A stretch of DNA of 24,596 nucleotides, from contig JAITDR010000120.1 of the NCBI GenBank assembly GCA_031282465.1, positions 1 to 24,596 on the forward strand, given 5' to 3'. This document shows, in pieces, positions 1 through 8,065 of the stretch. Position 1 is the first letter of the stretch. Each line of letters begins with the position of its first letter. Made by a program: the position numbers and the translations under genes. The notes under the pieces are model-generated. The model searched no databases. It saw only the letters and a program-made list of their open reading frames with translations, and had not been told where the DNA came from. The stretch comes from Desulfovibrio sp. (GTDB lineage: Bacteria > Desulfobacterota > Desulfovibrionia > Desulfovibrionales > Desulfovibrionaceae).

Positions 1-683
1 TCCCCGCCGTAGCGGCATACGATATCGCCGTTCCGCGAACACTCCTGAAGAACCTGCGCGACCTCTTTGAGAACAACGTCGCCCGCCGGGTGCCCGAAGG
101 TGTCGTTGACAGCCTTGAAATGGTCTATATCAAACATAATACAAGAAAAGCGCCTGTCGCCCGAAGCGGCATACCTGAACAACGCGTCGTCAAACAGTTT
201 ACGGGTATGCAGACCGGTCAGGAAATCAATAGTGCTTTCCTCTTCAATCTGCCTTTTTTGTAAAACGACGGTATGGATTTTTTTCTGGAGCATGGCGATT
301 ACTTTGCGTTCCTGGTCGACATCAACGATGACCCCCAGCAGCCCGCGCACGCCGTTGTCCTGAACAAAACCGCTTATCCAATAATGGCAGATGTGTACTT
401 TTCCATCCGAAAAATTATATTTTACGATGTGATGGCTGATTTTTGCATTATTCAGCATTTCAAGGTCTTCCTGCTGATAAAAAAATCGGTCATCAGGCGG
501 AAGATATTCTAGATCAAGTACCGTCTTGCCGATTATATCTTCTTTCTTGATTCCGAACATCACTTCATAGGCTTTATTGACAAAGACATAGCGGAGGTCG
601 GTATTTTTCAAAAATACGGCGTTCGGCAATGTTTCAAGAACGGCGCGCAGTGAGAAATCTTCCAGTAACGAATACATACTCAT
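1..683 (-). CDS. PAS-GGDEF diguanylate cyclase, C-terminal part beyond the window
   Basis: The reading frame begins at ATG 683 (MSMYSLLEDF) with a GGGAG ribosome site just upstream and stays open to the window edge, so only about 227 residues are visible. Residues about 10-120 form a PAS sensor domain (ETLPNAVFLKNTDLRYVFVN, then a GLLGVIVDVDQER end). A short linker follows, then the GGDEF domain (IDFLTGLHTRKLFDDAL, IMFDIDHFKAVNDTFGH). The active-site loop is cut at RYGG by the window edge. Members of this family make cyclic di-GMP from two GTP. No membrane segment is seen, so it should be a cytosolic enzyme responding to a ligand or redox signal through PAS. A sigma-70-like promoter lies about 75 bases upstream, so it is probably transcribed on its own. 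Catalytic competence cannot be judged because the fourth and fifth GGDEF residues lie outside the window. Confidence 0.9.
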   Translation of the reverse strand, partial: MSMYSLLEDFSLRAVLETLPNAVFLKNTDLRYVFVNKAYEVMFGIKKEDIIGKTVLDLEYLPPDDRFFYQQEDLEMLNNAKISHHIVKYNFSDGKVHICHYWISGFVQDNGVRGLLGVIVDVDQERKVIAMLQKKIHTVVLQKRQIEEESTIDFLTGLHTRKLFDDALFRYAASGDRRFSCIMFDIDHFKAVNDTFGHPAGDVVLKEVAQVLQECSRNGDIVCRYGG

Positions 684-756
684 TGCTCCCTGCCGAAAGT
701 ACGGCTAACCTCAACAGCGACGCATACAGTCTTCATCGCGCCGGACCGCCGCACCA

Positions 757-785
757 AGTATGCCGAAGGCCCGTATCCAGGTCAA
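757..785 (-). promoter_or_regulatory. Sigma-70-like promoter for the diguanylate cyclase
   Basis: On the minus strand TTGACC (780-785, 5 of 6 to consensus) is followed after exactly 17 bases by CATACT (757-762, 4 of 6). Transcription would start near 750, leaving an untranslated leader of about 65 bases before ATG 683. This is pattern matching only. Confidence 0.45.
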
Positions 786-822
786 GCGGGCGGCGGGCGC
801 GCGATACTTCGGCCGGCGCCGG

Positions 823-1974
823 TCAGCGCCACAGCGCCGGGTCGGCCCCGAGCTTCAGCAAATCCGGTTTCGGGATATCCACGCTATACCGGCCTTCCGC
901 ATAGCTGCCCATTTCATACGGTGCATAGACGACGCGCATTCCGGCGGGCGTGAGCAGAATTCTGTCCATACTCAGGTCCACGTTGTTCTTTTCGTCGCCG
1001 GCGACGGCATTCCGTGCCTTTTTCTGCTGCTGCACATCGTCGGCGATGCGTTGGGCAAGGGCTTCTACGGGAACCTTTTGGGGAAACAGGTCGTTCATCG
1101 TCAATTCCCTGCCTGTGGGCAGATCGTAGGTTCTCGCCGTGAGCAAATGATTCGGGTGCGCGCCGCCGGTGAACTCATAAGTTTCAAAGAGAACGGAGGC
1201 ATAGCGCGCCGAGGGTTGAAACAGCGCATAGCCGGTCGTGCTTTCCCATCCGGGCGACGTCGGGGTATTGCCGGACGATTCGGCGGCGTGTTCCGCTGCC
1301 GCTTTTTCATAGGAAGCTACGGTTTCGTCGAATACGGCCTGCGCCGTGCGCTGCACCGCGGCGTCCGTCGCCTCGCTCAGCCCCTGCGGATAGGATACCG
1401 ACAGCTCCAGAGACAAGCCGGCATACTGCCTGCTGCTTTTCATGGTAAAACCGCCTTTTCCGTCACCGGCGGCGCCCGGCGAAACGTCGGATTTGACGGA
1501 GGCGGGAGGACGCGCCGGGGCGTCAGCCGTACGCGCTGTAAGGGCGCCCGGCGAAACATCGGATTTGACGGAGGCGGGAGGACGCGCCGGGGCGTTGGCC
1601 GCACCCGCCTTGGGGGAAACGGCGGGGGCGGGGTTTGCCGGTTGCGTTTGTTGCAGTTCAGCGGCACGCGCACCGGCTTCATCGATAAAAAAACGCACAT
1701 AGCGCGGCGTACCCTTGCCGAATTGTTTGAAAGCGGCTTTTTCCCTTTGCGCGTTCCATTGCCGTTGCGCATCGCGCAAGGCTTTGCGGTCCGCCTCCGA
1801 ACGCGCGGCCAGCGCCGCTTTATAGGCGTTGCCGAGGCGCCGTTCTGCATCGCGGAATTCGGGATTTTTCATCAACGTCGCCCACTCCGCCTTGCTTACT
1901 GCGGCGCTTTCGGCAAAAGCGGCGGACATCGGCAACAAGACGACAAACACCAGCGAAACGACAAAGCGAAACAT
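823..1974 (-). CDS. Exported protein with LprI/DUF1311-like and RsiV/DUF3298-like domains
   Basis: The chosen start (MFRFVVSLVFVVLLPMSAAFA) gives 383 residues with a clear Sec signal peptide and likely cleavage after residue 21. A GTG six bases upstream, at 1980, has better spacing to the GGGAG site and is an alternative start. Residues about 25-90 resemble the LprI lysozyme-inhibitor-like domain (aligned Arg/Ala-rich helices, DAQRQWNAQRE). The middle is a Pro/Ala-rich linker holding two copies of a 24-residue repeat (APARPPASVKSDVSPGA). The C-terminal ~200 residues look like DUF4163/DUF3298, the extracytoplasmic fold of RsiV and PdaC, with the typical FTGGAHPN and YAPYEMGSYAEG motifs. In RsiV this fold binds lysozyme. 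No transmembrane anchor follows the signal peptide, so it is probably periplasmic. An envelope-stress or lysozyme-related role is inference. It lies 44 bases after the ATPase gene and may be cotranscribed with it. Confidence 0.8.
   Translation of the reverse strand: MFRFVVSLVFVVLLPMSAAFAESAAVSKAEWATLMKNPEFRDAERRLGNAYKAALAARSEADRKALRDAQRQWNAQREKAAFKQFGKGTPRYVRFFIDEAGARAAELQQTQPANPAPAVSPKAGAANAPARPPASVKSDVSPGALTARTADAPARPPASVKSDVSPGAAGDGKGGFTMKSSRQYAGLSLELSVSYPQGLSEATDAAVQRTAQAVFDETVASYEKAAAEHAAESSGNTPTSPGWESTTGYALFQPSARYASVLFETYEFTGGAHPNHLLTARTYDLPTGRELTMNDLFPQKVPVEALAQRIADDVQQQKKARNAVAGDEKNNVDLSMDRILLTPAGMRVVYAPYEMGSYAEGRYSVDIPKPDLLKLGADPALWR
1471..1595. repeat. Two-copy 53-bp direct repeat inside the exported-protein gene
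   Basis: Positions 1471-1523 and 1543-1595 are nearly identical (one visible difference, a G/A change in gaaacRtcgg). The 72-base period keeps frame, so the protein gains a duplicated 24-residue linker unit. It looks like a recent slippage or unequal-recombination duplication. Confidence 0.9.
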
Positions 1975-2018
1975 GTTCACGACAGGCTCCCAAGGGCGGT
2001 TTAGTGTATACGCGGCCG

Positions 2019-3593
2019 TCAACAGCGGACGATATGAAGGGTGCCGCCGTCCGGCAAGGCGTCCGTTTCCCAAGACAGGTCGTCAACCCACGCTTTCACG
2101 GGATCGCGGTCGAAAATCACCAGCCAGCCGTCGCGGGCGCCGCAACGGGCCATATACCTTTGCAACTGGGCCGCTCCCTGCTCCCGCGCTCCGGCGCGGG
2201 CGAGTTTAATTTCCACGGGATAAGCGTTCCCGGCGTATTTCACGCATACATCCACCCGCCCGAGGCCCAAAGCGTATTCACGTTCTATCTGTGCGCCTCC
2301 GTTCGTAACGCGCTGCAGGAATGCCTGCAATATAAGATGCGGGGCTGCTTCCTTGTAGTCGTATCGTTCAATCCAAAATTCGGAATTTTCCCGCCAGAAC
2401 CGCTGAAATTCTTTGAGCAGCGCCGTCATATCAAGGGTCTTTCCATCCATCCAACGGTGCTCCAGATTCGACGGCAGGGAAAACTGCGTGCCGAAATTGA
2501 GTACACGCACCATGATATCGCGGTACATGGGGTTTGACGGACGCAGGCCGCAATGTTTGTCAAATTTCAGCAGGCCGATATCCAGGCAGAATTGTGTGTC
2601 GTCGGCAAGCGGGTCGACTTCATAATAACCCCCGCAGAGTACCGGCTCAATCACCTTACGCACGCGCGGTTCCTTCAGGTGCTCCATAAGCGAGTCAATG
2701 TGCGTGTCACGGCGCTGCAGAAGGGTTTCCGCCGCGGAATCAATGCAAGAGGCGGATACGGCCTTGCTGTAGTCGCGCGCGAGATCCTTTTCCACTACCT
2801 GCCGGGCAAGGGCGTTGACCAGCCGGGGTTGCCCTTCTGTCCAGTAATACGCGCGTGCCGCGGCATCCGGCTCGAAGATCTGGCCTGTGGCTGCCGTATG
2901 CTGTGCATAAAGCTCCGCCGTCTGTTCCTGCGTGAAATCGTGCAACGTCAGGGTATCCGTAATGATATTGAAGGGGCTGACTGATCCGGGCGTCTCGCCC
3001 GGCTGCCTTACCTGCGCTTTGAAATCGCGGATGTCGCGCATGCCCGTGAGCGCAACAGACCACGGGAACGGAATCGCTGCACGATTGATGTAGCCGTTGC
3101 GCAGTTGGCGAAGAAAGCTCAAAAGAGTTTGGCCGGCAAGACAGTCTGTCTCGTCGAAAAAAAGAATAAGCGGCTTGTCGAGCGCAGCGCACAAACTCAT
3201 CAGTGCCTGAGCAACGACAACGGTCGGTCCCGGCGCGGCGAACGTATCCAAGGCGTTGCGCAACGGTTCCGCTCCCGACCAGCGCAGAGCCTGGATGACG
3301 GCGTCCAGCACACCTTGCATTCCTTCCTCAAGATCCTCTATGCCCTGCAGGGTTTCCAGAGAGCAGAACAACGCGTAGAACCGTCTTTGCTCGTTAATCT
3401 CTCGCACAAGGCTCTGAAGGAGCGTCGTTTTTCCGGATTGCCGCGCTGAACGGACGACAAAATAGTGCCCCTCTACAGCCAGAGAACGGGCTTCCGGACA
3501 CCGCCCAAGCGCCGGGATCATATAGTGCCGGCCGGGAATACAGGGGCCGGCGACATTGAAAAATACGGGAAGAGGCGGATATTCGCCGGGCAT
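2019..3593 (-). CDS. AAA ATPase fused to a C-terminal PD-(D/E)XK-like nuclease domain
   Basis: ATG 3593 (MPGEYPPLPVFFNVAGPC) is chosen because CTGGAG sits six bases upstream and because the FNVAGPCIPGRHYMIPAL opening is typical of AAA-like (AAA_35-type) proteins. The frame stays open further upstream, with in-frame ATGs at 3647 and 3659 that lack a good ribosome site. The protein has 524 residues. The Walker A-like loop ARQSGKTT is at 50-57 and Walker B LILFFDE at 142-148. The middle includes a helical lid (YYWTEGQPRLVNALARQVVEKDLA) as in ORC/STAND-like ATPases. Near the C-terminus D448, E461 and K463 (GRVDVCV, VEIK) match the D-x(n)-E-x-K core of PD-(D/E)XK nucleases, followed by QLQRYM. Similar ATPase-nuclease proteins are common in anaerobes and their role is largely unknown; mobile-element or defence functions are suspected. 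Function here is not established. Confidence 0.82.
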   Translation of the reverse strand: MPGEYPPLPVFFNVAGPCIPGRHYMIPALGRCPEARSLAVEGHYFVVRSARQSGKTTLLQSLVREINEQRRFYALFCSLETLQGIEDLEEGMQGVLDAVIQALRWSGAEPLRNALDTFAAPGPTVVVAQALMSLCAALDKPLILFFDETDCLAGQTLLSFLRQLRNGYINRAAIPFPWSVALTGMRDIRDFKAQVRQPGETPGSVSPFNIITDTLTLHDFTQEQTAELYAQHTAATGQIFEPDAAARAYYWTEGQPRLVNALARQVVEKDLARDYSKAVSASCIDSAAETLLQRRDTHIDSLMEHLKEPRVRKVIEPVLCGGYYEVDPLADDTQFCLDIGLLKFDKHCGLRPSNPMYRDIMVRVLNFGTQFSLPSNLEHRWMDGKTLDMTALLKEFQRFWRENSEFWIERYDYKEAAPHLILQAFLQRVTNGGAQIEREYALGLGRVDVCVKYAGNAYPVEIKLARAGAREQGAAQLQRYMARCGARDGWLVIFDRDPVKAWVDDLSWETDALPDGGTLHIVRC

Positions 3594-3673
3594 GGGCGAC
3601 TCCAGAGGATAAAAAAGCGTGATGACATCCAAAGAGTTACAGATCATAGGTATCGGCATCCCGAATGCGCCGG

Positions 3674-3702
3674 AGCATAACAGTTCGCTCCCGCAGTGAC
3701 AA
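3674..3702 (-). promoter_or_regulatory. Sigma-70-like promoter for the AAA ATPase gene
   Basis: On the minus strand TTGTCA (3697-3702, 5 of 6) and TATGCT (3674-3679, 4 of 6) are separated by exactly 17 bases. A start site near 3667 would leave the in-frame ATGs at 3659 and 3647 almost at the RNA end, which supports the internal ATG at 3593 with its GGAG site as the true start. Confidence 0.5.
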
Positions 3703-3843
3703 GGCGCGCGCCGCGCCGTGTCGCGCCGGTCGCTCTCCGATTTCCAAAAAAAAGTCCGTTTGGAAGATTCCGGCGGTAAAAATACCGAACGGTAGTATTC
3801 CCGGCCGAAAAGACCGGCATTTTTGTAAAAAAATACGCCGCAG

Positions 3844-3859
3844 GGTTCCCCGGGGAACC
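3844..3859. promoter_or_regulatory. 16-bp perfect palindrome, candidate operator
   Basis: GGTTCCCCGGGGAACC is a perfect dyad in the divergent control region. It lies 57 bases upstream of the sigma-54-like promoter, the zone where enhancer-binding regulators usually bind. No regulator gene is in the window, so this is a candidate only. Confidence 0.4.
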
Positions 3860-3915
3860 GGTATACGTCAGCCGGATCCTCGTGCTGTGCGGCAATAAAG
3901 CTGCGGATGCGGCGA

Positions 3916-3931
3916 TGGCCCGAAAATTGCT
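3916..3931 (+). promoter_or_regulatory. Sigma-54 (RpoN) type promoter for the transporter-amidase operon
   Basis: TGGCCCGAAAATTGCT matches the -24/-12 consensus TGGCACG-N4-TTGCW at all but one position. The invariant GG (3917-3918) and GC (3929-3930) are spaced by exactly ten bases. Transcription would start near 3942, about 93 bases before ATG 4035. Such promoters need an ATP-driven enhancer-binding activator, which implies induction by a substrate or nutrient signal. Confidence 0.65.
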
Positions 3932-4034
3932 CAGAGCGTATGTCACCATCGCCGTACACAACGGCGCGGAGGGACGGCGGCCCGCAAAATTTCCGCATAT
4001 ACACAACAACCGTTTCCTTATCGGGAGGTATTGC

Positions 4035-5237
4035 ATGAACAGACGGACTTTTCTGAAAACCGGCCTTGCCGCGACATCGCTGATGATGACCCCTCCGCTG
4101 TTGAGGCACAGCCTTGCCGCGGAACCGGTGACGTTTTACGGCTTGAAGTCCATGTCCGGGGCATACGCAAGCTACGGGGAGTTCGCCGAAAAAGGCTCAA
4201 AGCTCGCGGTTGACGATTACGGTCTGCTGCTCGGAGAAAAGCCCCGCTACGTCACCATCGACACCGAAGGCAACCCCGGACGCACCGTGCGCAAGGTACA
4301 GGAGGCCGTGCAGCAGCAGAACGCCCGCTTGTTCGGCGGCTGTACCCTGTCCTCAACAGCGCTGGCCGTGGGCAAGGAAATCAACAAGGTCGGCGGCGTC
4401 TTTATGACCCCGGCAGGCGCGGATGAAATTACCGCCTCGGAATGCAACAAGGCGACCTTCCGCTGGACCGTTCCCACATACGGCGCCATACAGCAGACCG
4501 TCCGCCCGCTCTTTGAGTCCAACCCCAAGGCCAAACGCTGGTATTCCATCACGCCGCAGTATGTGTTCGGCGAAGCCCTGCTGACGGCCTCAAAAAATCT
4601 GTTCGCGGAACTGGGCATCGAACACGTCGGCAACAGCTACCACTCGACCCAGGAACAGGAATATTCCGGCTACCTGACCAATGCTGCGGCGGCGAATCCG
4701 GACGTGCTGCTGATTTTGGGTTTCGGCGGCAACGGCGCGAGCTGTCTGCGCCAGGCGGCCAACTTCGGCATGAAAAGCAAAATGACCATACTTCTGGCCT
4801 GGACGCAGGGACTCGACTGGTTCCAGTCTCTGGGGCCCGACCTTCTGGAAGGCGTCTACCTCGGCGCGCAGTATTGGCACCAGGTCGACGCGCCCGTGAA
4901 CAACGCCCTGGTCAAGCGCACACGCGAAGTTTACGGCATCAATCCGAATTATCCGCTGGCCGGCGATTACATTATCACGAAAATCATTTTTGATGCCGTG
5001 GCCGAAGCAGGGACGACGGACGGCGCCGCCGTGATCAAGGCCATGGAAGGCATGCAATACGACGGCCCGACAGGCCCGGAAATGGTCCGTGCTCAAGATC
5101 ACCAGGTGATCAAAGATTACTATCTACTGCGGGGCAAAGGGAAAGCCGCGATGAAAGACCGCGACGATCTGGCGACGGTAGTCAGCTCCGGAAAATCCTT
5201 TCCGGAGGGCGACCAAATCCTCTGCAAAATGAGCTGA
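4035..5237 (+). CDS. Tat-exported solute-binding protein of a branched-chain amino acid/amide ABC transporter
   Basis: ATG 4035 follows GGGAGG at a six-base spacing. The 400-residue product opens with NRRTFLK and a hydrophobic stretch ending SLAAEP, a twin-arginine signal peptide, so it is probably exported folded to the periplasm. The mature part is a type 1 periplasmic binding fold (Peripla_BP_6, LivJ/UrtA/AmiC relatives): FYGLKSMSGAYASYGEFAEKG at the start, TIDTEGNPGRTVRKVQEAVQQ, a GGCTLSSTALAVGKEINKVGGVF hinge region and PDVLLILGFGGNGASCLRQA in the second lobe. It is the first gene of the operon, 34 bases before the permease gene. Family members bind amino acids, urea, short amides or aromatic acids, and the ligand cannot be read from sequence. 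The amidase downstream makes an amide or N-acyl amino compound attractive. Confidence 0.92.
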   Translation: MNRRTFLKTGLAATSLMMTPPLLRHSLAAEPVTFYGLKSMSGAYASYGEFAEKGSKLAVDDYGLLLGEKPRYVTIDTEGNPGRTVRKVQEAVQQQNARLFGGCTLSSTALAVGKEINKVGGVFMTPAGADEITASECNKATFRWTVPTYGAIQQTVRPLFESNPKAKRWYSITPQYVFGEALLTASKNLFAELGIEHVGNSYHSTQEQEYSGYLTNAAAANPDVLLILGFGGNGASCLRQAANFGMKSKMTILLAWTQGLDWFQSLGPDLLEGVYLGAQYWHQVDAPVNNALVKRTREVYGINPNYPLAGDYIITKIIFDAVAEAGTTDGAAVIKAMEGMQYDGPTGPEMVRAQDHQVIKDYYLLRGKGKAAMKDRDDLATVVSSGKSFPEGDQILCKMS

Positions 5238-5271
5238 CCCGCAGGGTCTGCACACGGCGAGGCGGCGCGGA

Positions 5272-6126
5272 ATGCTGTACCTTTTTCAGGTTCTCAACGG
5301 TCTGGGGCTGGGCATGATCTATTTTCTCATTTCGGCGGGCCTGACCATAATCTTCGGCCTGTTGAATTTCGTGAACTTCGCGCACGGCGCCTTTTTCATG
5401 CTCGGCGGCTACCTGTGCTGGTCGCTGACGGAACTGACGGGCAGTTTCTGGATTTCGCTGCTCGCGGGTCCGCCTGTTGTCGCCTTGCTGGCCTGGGCGG
5501 CGGAAGTGACGCTCATCCGGCGCATCTACCGCCTGCCCCACACCTTCCACATTCTCGTCACCGTGGGCATCGCGCTGATTCTGCAGGAAACGACAATCAT
5601 GATATGGGGTCCGATAGGCAAGAGCATCCCGGTACCCGACGGTCTGCAGGGCATCGTGACGTTGTGGAATTTCGCCTACCCGACCTACCGGTTGTTCCTG
5701 ATAGCTTTTACCGCGCTCATCGGTTTCGCGCTCTGGTACCTGCTTGAACGGACGCGCTTCGGCGGGCTGGTGAGAGCCGGGAGTGAAAGCACGGAAATGG
5801 TTGCCCTGCTCGGCACGAACATCCACCGTCTCTTTGCCCGGACGTTTGCCTTGGGCGTGGGCTTGGCCGGGCTGGCCGGAATACTTTCCGCCCCGATACG
5901 GGGCATACACCCCTTCATGGGACCGGAGGTTCTGGGCGTCGCCTTTGTGGTGGTGGTCATCGGCGGTATGGGCTCGTTTACGGGGGCGCTGCTCGGAGGT
6001 TTGCTGGTCGGGCTGGTGCAGAGCCTGATGAGCACGATCTGGCCGGAAGGCGCGAGTCTGATGATTTACGGGACCATGGCCGCGGTTATTTTACTCAGGC
6101 CTTACGGCCTGTTCGGGAGGGCCTGA
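5272..6126 (+). CDS. livH: Branched-chain amino acid/amide ABC transporter permease (LivH type)
   Basis: The 284-residue protein is almost entirely hydrophobic, with about eight membrane segments and the family signature NFVNFAHGAFFMLGGYL near residue 40, plus GGMGSFTGALLGGLLVGLVQS near the C-terminus. It is one of the two inner-membrane channel subunits and pairs with the LivM-type subunit encoded next. ATG 5272 has a modest GAGG ribosome site nine bases upstream. The gene symbol reflects the family and not a proven substrate; UrtB and FmdE are close relatives. Confidence 0.9.
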   Translation: MLYLFQVLNGLGLGMIYFLISAGLTIIFGLLNFVNFAHGAFFMLGGYLCWSLTELTGSFWISLLAGPPVVALLAWAAEVTLIRRIYRLPHTFHILVTVGIALILQETTIMIWGPIGKSIPVPDGLQGIVTLWNFAYPTYRLFLIAFTALIGFALWYLLERTRFGGLVRAGSESTEMVALLGTNIHRLFARTFALGVGLAGLAGILSAPIRGIHPFMGPEVLGVAFVVVVIGGMGSFTGALLGGLLVGLVQSLMSTIWPEGASLMIYGTMAAVILLRPYGLFGRA

Positions 6127-6128
6127 GG

Positions 6129-7220
6129 GTGAACGCAACCGGTGAACCGCGTCCGGTGCTGAAGTCACCGGGCCATTCCGGGCGACGCCGGGACGCGTTC
6201 GTTTCCCTGTGTTCCGGGCTGCCCGGCGGACCCACAGCCGTTGTCGCCGCGCTGCTGGTGCTGATGCCGGTTGTGCTGCCTTCCCGCACCATGGCGACGG
6301 AGATTCTGATTTTCGCGATGGCGACGCTGGCCTGCAACCTGCTGCTCGGCTACGGAGGTCTGCTGTCCTTCGGGCAGGCGATTTTTTTCGGTTCCGGCGC
6401 CTACCTTTCCTCTCTGGTCATGATGCACGGCGGGTTCGGCCTGTTGCCGGCGCTGCTGACGGCCGCCGTCGCCGGGGCAATACTGGCGGCCTTGGTCGGC
6501 GCGCTGGCCATTCGGCGTACCGGCATCTATTTTGTGATGATGACCCTGGCCTTCAACCAGACGGCGTACTTTATCGCCTACACCCTGTCCGACTGGACGG
6601 GCGGCGACAACGGCCTTCTGGACGTTCCGCGGCCGCCGCTGACGCTGTTCGGCGTTACTCTGGCCGACTTGAGCGACGCGACGGCCTATTATGTGTTTAC
6701 GGCCGTGCTCTTTTTCCTGATTTTCATCGCCGTCCGGAAGGTCATAGCCTCCCCTTTCGGAAGCACGCTGATCGCCGTGCGCGAAAACGAGGCCCGCGCC
6801 GGAGCGCTGGGTTACGACACGAGAAACTTCAAAATCACGGCGTTTGCCCTTTCCGGCGCCGTAACGGCGCCGGCCGGGGCCTTGTACGCCATGTTGCTGA
6901 ACTTCGCCCCTCTGGAGAACATTCAGCTTTCCATGTCCGAGAACATCGTGATTATGACCGTCATAGGCGGCACAGGCTCCCTTCTCGGCTCCCTGCTCGG
7001 CGCCGGTTCGTGGGTAATCATTTCGGACATTCTGGCCGAAATTTGGCCGCGCTGGCTGATTTTGACGGGCGGGGCGCTGATTCTCATCGTGCTGTACCTG
7101 CCCGGAGGTCTATGGGGCGGCGTGGAAAGCCTCATGCGGCGCTTCCGCGGCGGCGGGACGCCCCATGCGCCGGACGGCATCCCGAACAACGACGGTTCGA
7201 CGGCACAACCGATGGAATAA
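6129..7220 (+). CDS. livM: Branched-chain amino acid/amide ABC transporter permease (LivM type)
   Basis: A GTG start at 6129 is preferred because GGGAGG (6115-6120) lies eight bases upstream and the gene begins two bases after the livH-type stop. The 363-residue protein has a ~35-residue polar N-terminus, then about eight to ten membrane segments with the LivM signature GYGGLLSFGQAIFFGSGAYLSS and a NIVIMTVIGGTGSLLGSLLGA motif, and a hydrophilic C-terminal tail. It forms the transmembrane channel with the LivH-type subunit. Confidence 0.9.
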   Translation: MNATGEPRPVLKSPGHSGRRRDAFVSLCSGLPGGPTAVVAALLVLMPVVLPSRTMATEILIFAMATLACNLLLGYGGLLSFGQAIFFGSGAYLSSLVMMHGGFGLLPALLTAAVAGAILAALVGALAIRRTGIYFVMMTLAFNQTAYFIAYTLSDWTGGDNGLLDVPRPPLTLFGVTLADLSDATAYYVFTAVLFFLIFIAVRKVIASPFGSTLIAVRENEARAGALGYDTRNFKITAFALSGAVTAPAGALYAMLLNFAPLENIQLSMSENIVIMTVIGGTGSLLGSLLGAGSWVIISDILAEIWPRWLILTGGALILIVLYLPGGLWGGVESLMRRFRGGGTPHAPDGIPNNDGSTAQPME

Positions 7221-7254
7221 TGCGGGATGCGCAATCCGCATAAGGAGTCATGCG

Positions 7255-8010
7255 ATGAATGATCGGCATATCCTCACAACCGAGAACCTGAGCCTGTCAT
7301 ACGGAGGCTTCAGAGCGGTGGACAAAGTCAACCTGCGGGTGAAGCGCAGAACGGTGCATTCCGTGATCGGCCCCAACGGCGCGGGCAAAACCTCCTTGTT
7401 CCACTGTCTGACGGGCGGCAGGCGGCCTACGGGCGGGCGCATCCTTTTCAAGGGCGAGGAAATCACCGACAGGCCGGCCCATGCCAGGGCGGCGTCGGGC
7501 ATGGCCCGCTCTTTCCAGATTACCAGCTTGTTCCAGAATCTCACGGTGCGCGAAAACCTGCGGCTGGCGTCGCAGGGCCGCGACGGCAACGGCGCCCTCG
7601 TTTTCTGGCGTTCCGTCAACGCGCGCAAGGAGCATGTCGAATTTGCCGACAGCATCATGGAACGTCTGGGTATGGTCCGCAAAGCCGCCGTTGCCGCAGG
7701 CGACCTCTCGCACGGGCATCAGCGTCTTCTGGAAGTCGGCATGGCCCTGTGCGGCAAACCCGAGCTTCTGCTGCTGGACGAGCCCACAGCCGGCATGGGT
7801 GTGAACGACATCCCGATGATGACGGATCTTATCGCCGACCTCGGCAAAGAATACAGCGTTATGCTGATCGAGCACAACATGGGCATCGTCATGGCCGTCA
7901 GCGACACGATTACGGTCATGAGCCGGGGCGGCGTCCTGGTTGAAGGCAAACCCGAAGAAGTCCGCGCCGACCCGCGCGTCCGCGAAGCTTACCTGGGCGA
8001 AGTCGCCTGA
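7255..8010 (+). CDS. livG: Branched-chain amino acid/amide ABC transporter ATPase (LivG type)
   Basis: ATG 7255 follows AAGGAG at a seven-base spacing. The 251-residue protein carries Walker A GPNGAGKTS (39-47), Q-loop Gln88 (SFQITSLF), a variant signature LSHGHQR (151-157) and Walker B LLLLDEP (171-177), followed by the switch His in LIEHNMGIVM. It hydrolyses ATP on the cytoplasmic face to drive uptake and should form a heterodimer with the LivF-type ATPase. The C-motif reads SHGHQ in place of the usual SxGQQ, which is within family variation. Confidence 0.92.
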   Translation: MNDRHILTTENLSLSYGGFRAVDKVNLRVKRRTVHSVIGPNGAGKTSLFHCLTGGRRPTGGRILFKGEEITDRPAHARAASGMARSFQITSLFQNLTVRENLRLASQGRDGNGALVFWRSVNARKEHVEFADSIMERLGMVRKAAVAAGDLSHGHQRLLEVGMALCGKPELLLLDEPTAGMGVNDIPMMTDLIADLGKEYSVMLIEHNMGIVMAVSDTITVMSRGGVLVEGKPEEVRADPRVREAYLGEVA

Positions 8011-8065
8011 TGCCGTTCTCTCGTCCGTCCCGCACATGTGAAGCCTGTCCGGGAGAATCCGCCTG

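Noticed and set aside
760..2004. Long plus-strand open frame opposite the exported-protein gene
   Set aside because: Its product is Arg/Gly-rich without known motifs. The minus-strand frame has a signal peptide and recognisable domains, so this is a high-GC antisense shadow.
3660..4109. N-terminal extension of the ATPase frame upstream of 3659
   Set aside because: Low-similarity Arg-rich sequence that overlaps the divergent promoter region and the start of the binding-protein gene. A sigma-70-like promoter and a good ribosome site support the start at 3593.
6209..7243. Plus-strand frame of 344 codons inside the LivM-type gene
   Set aside because: Arg-rich shadow in another frame with no motifs; the permease frame has clear membrane segments.
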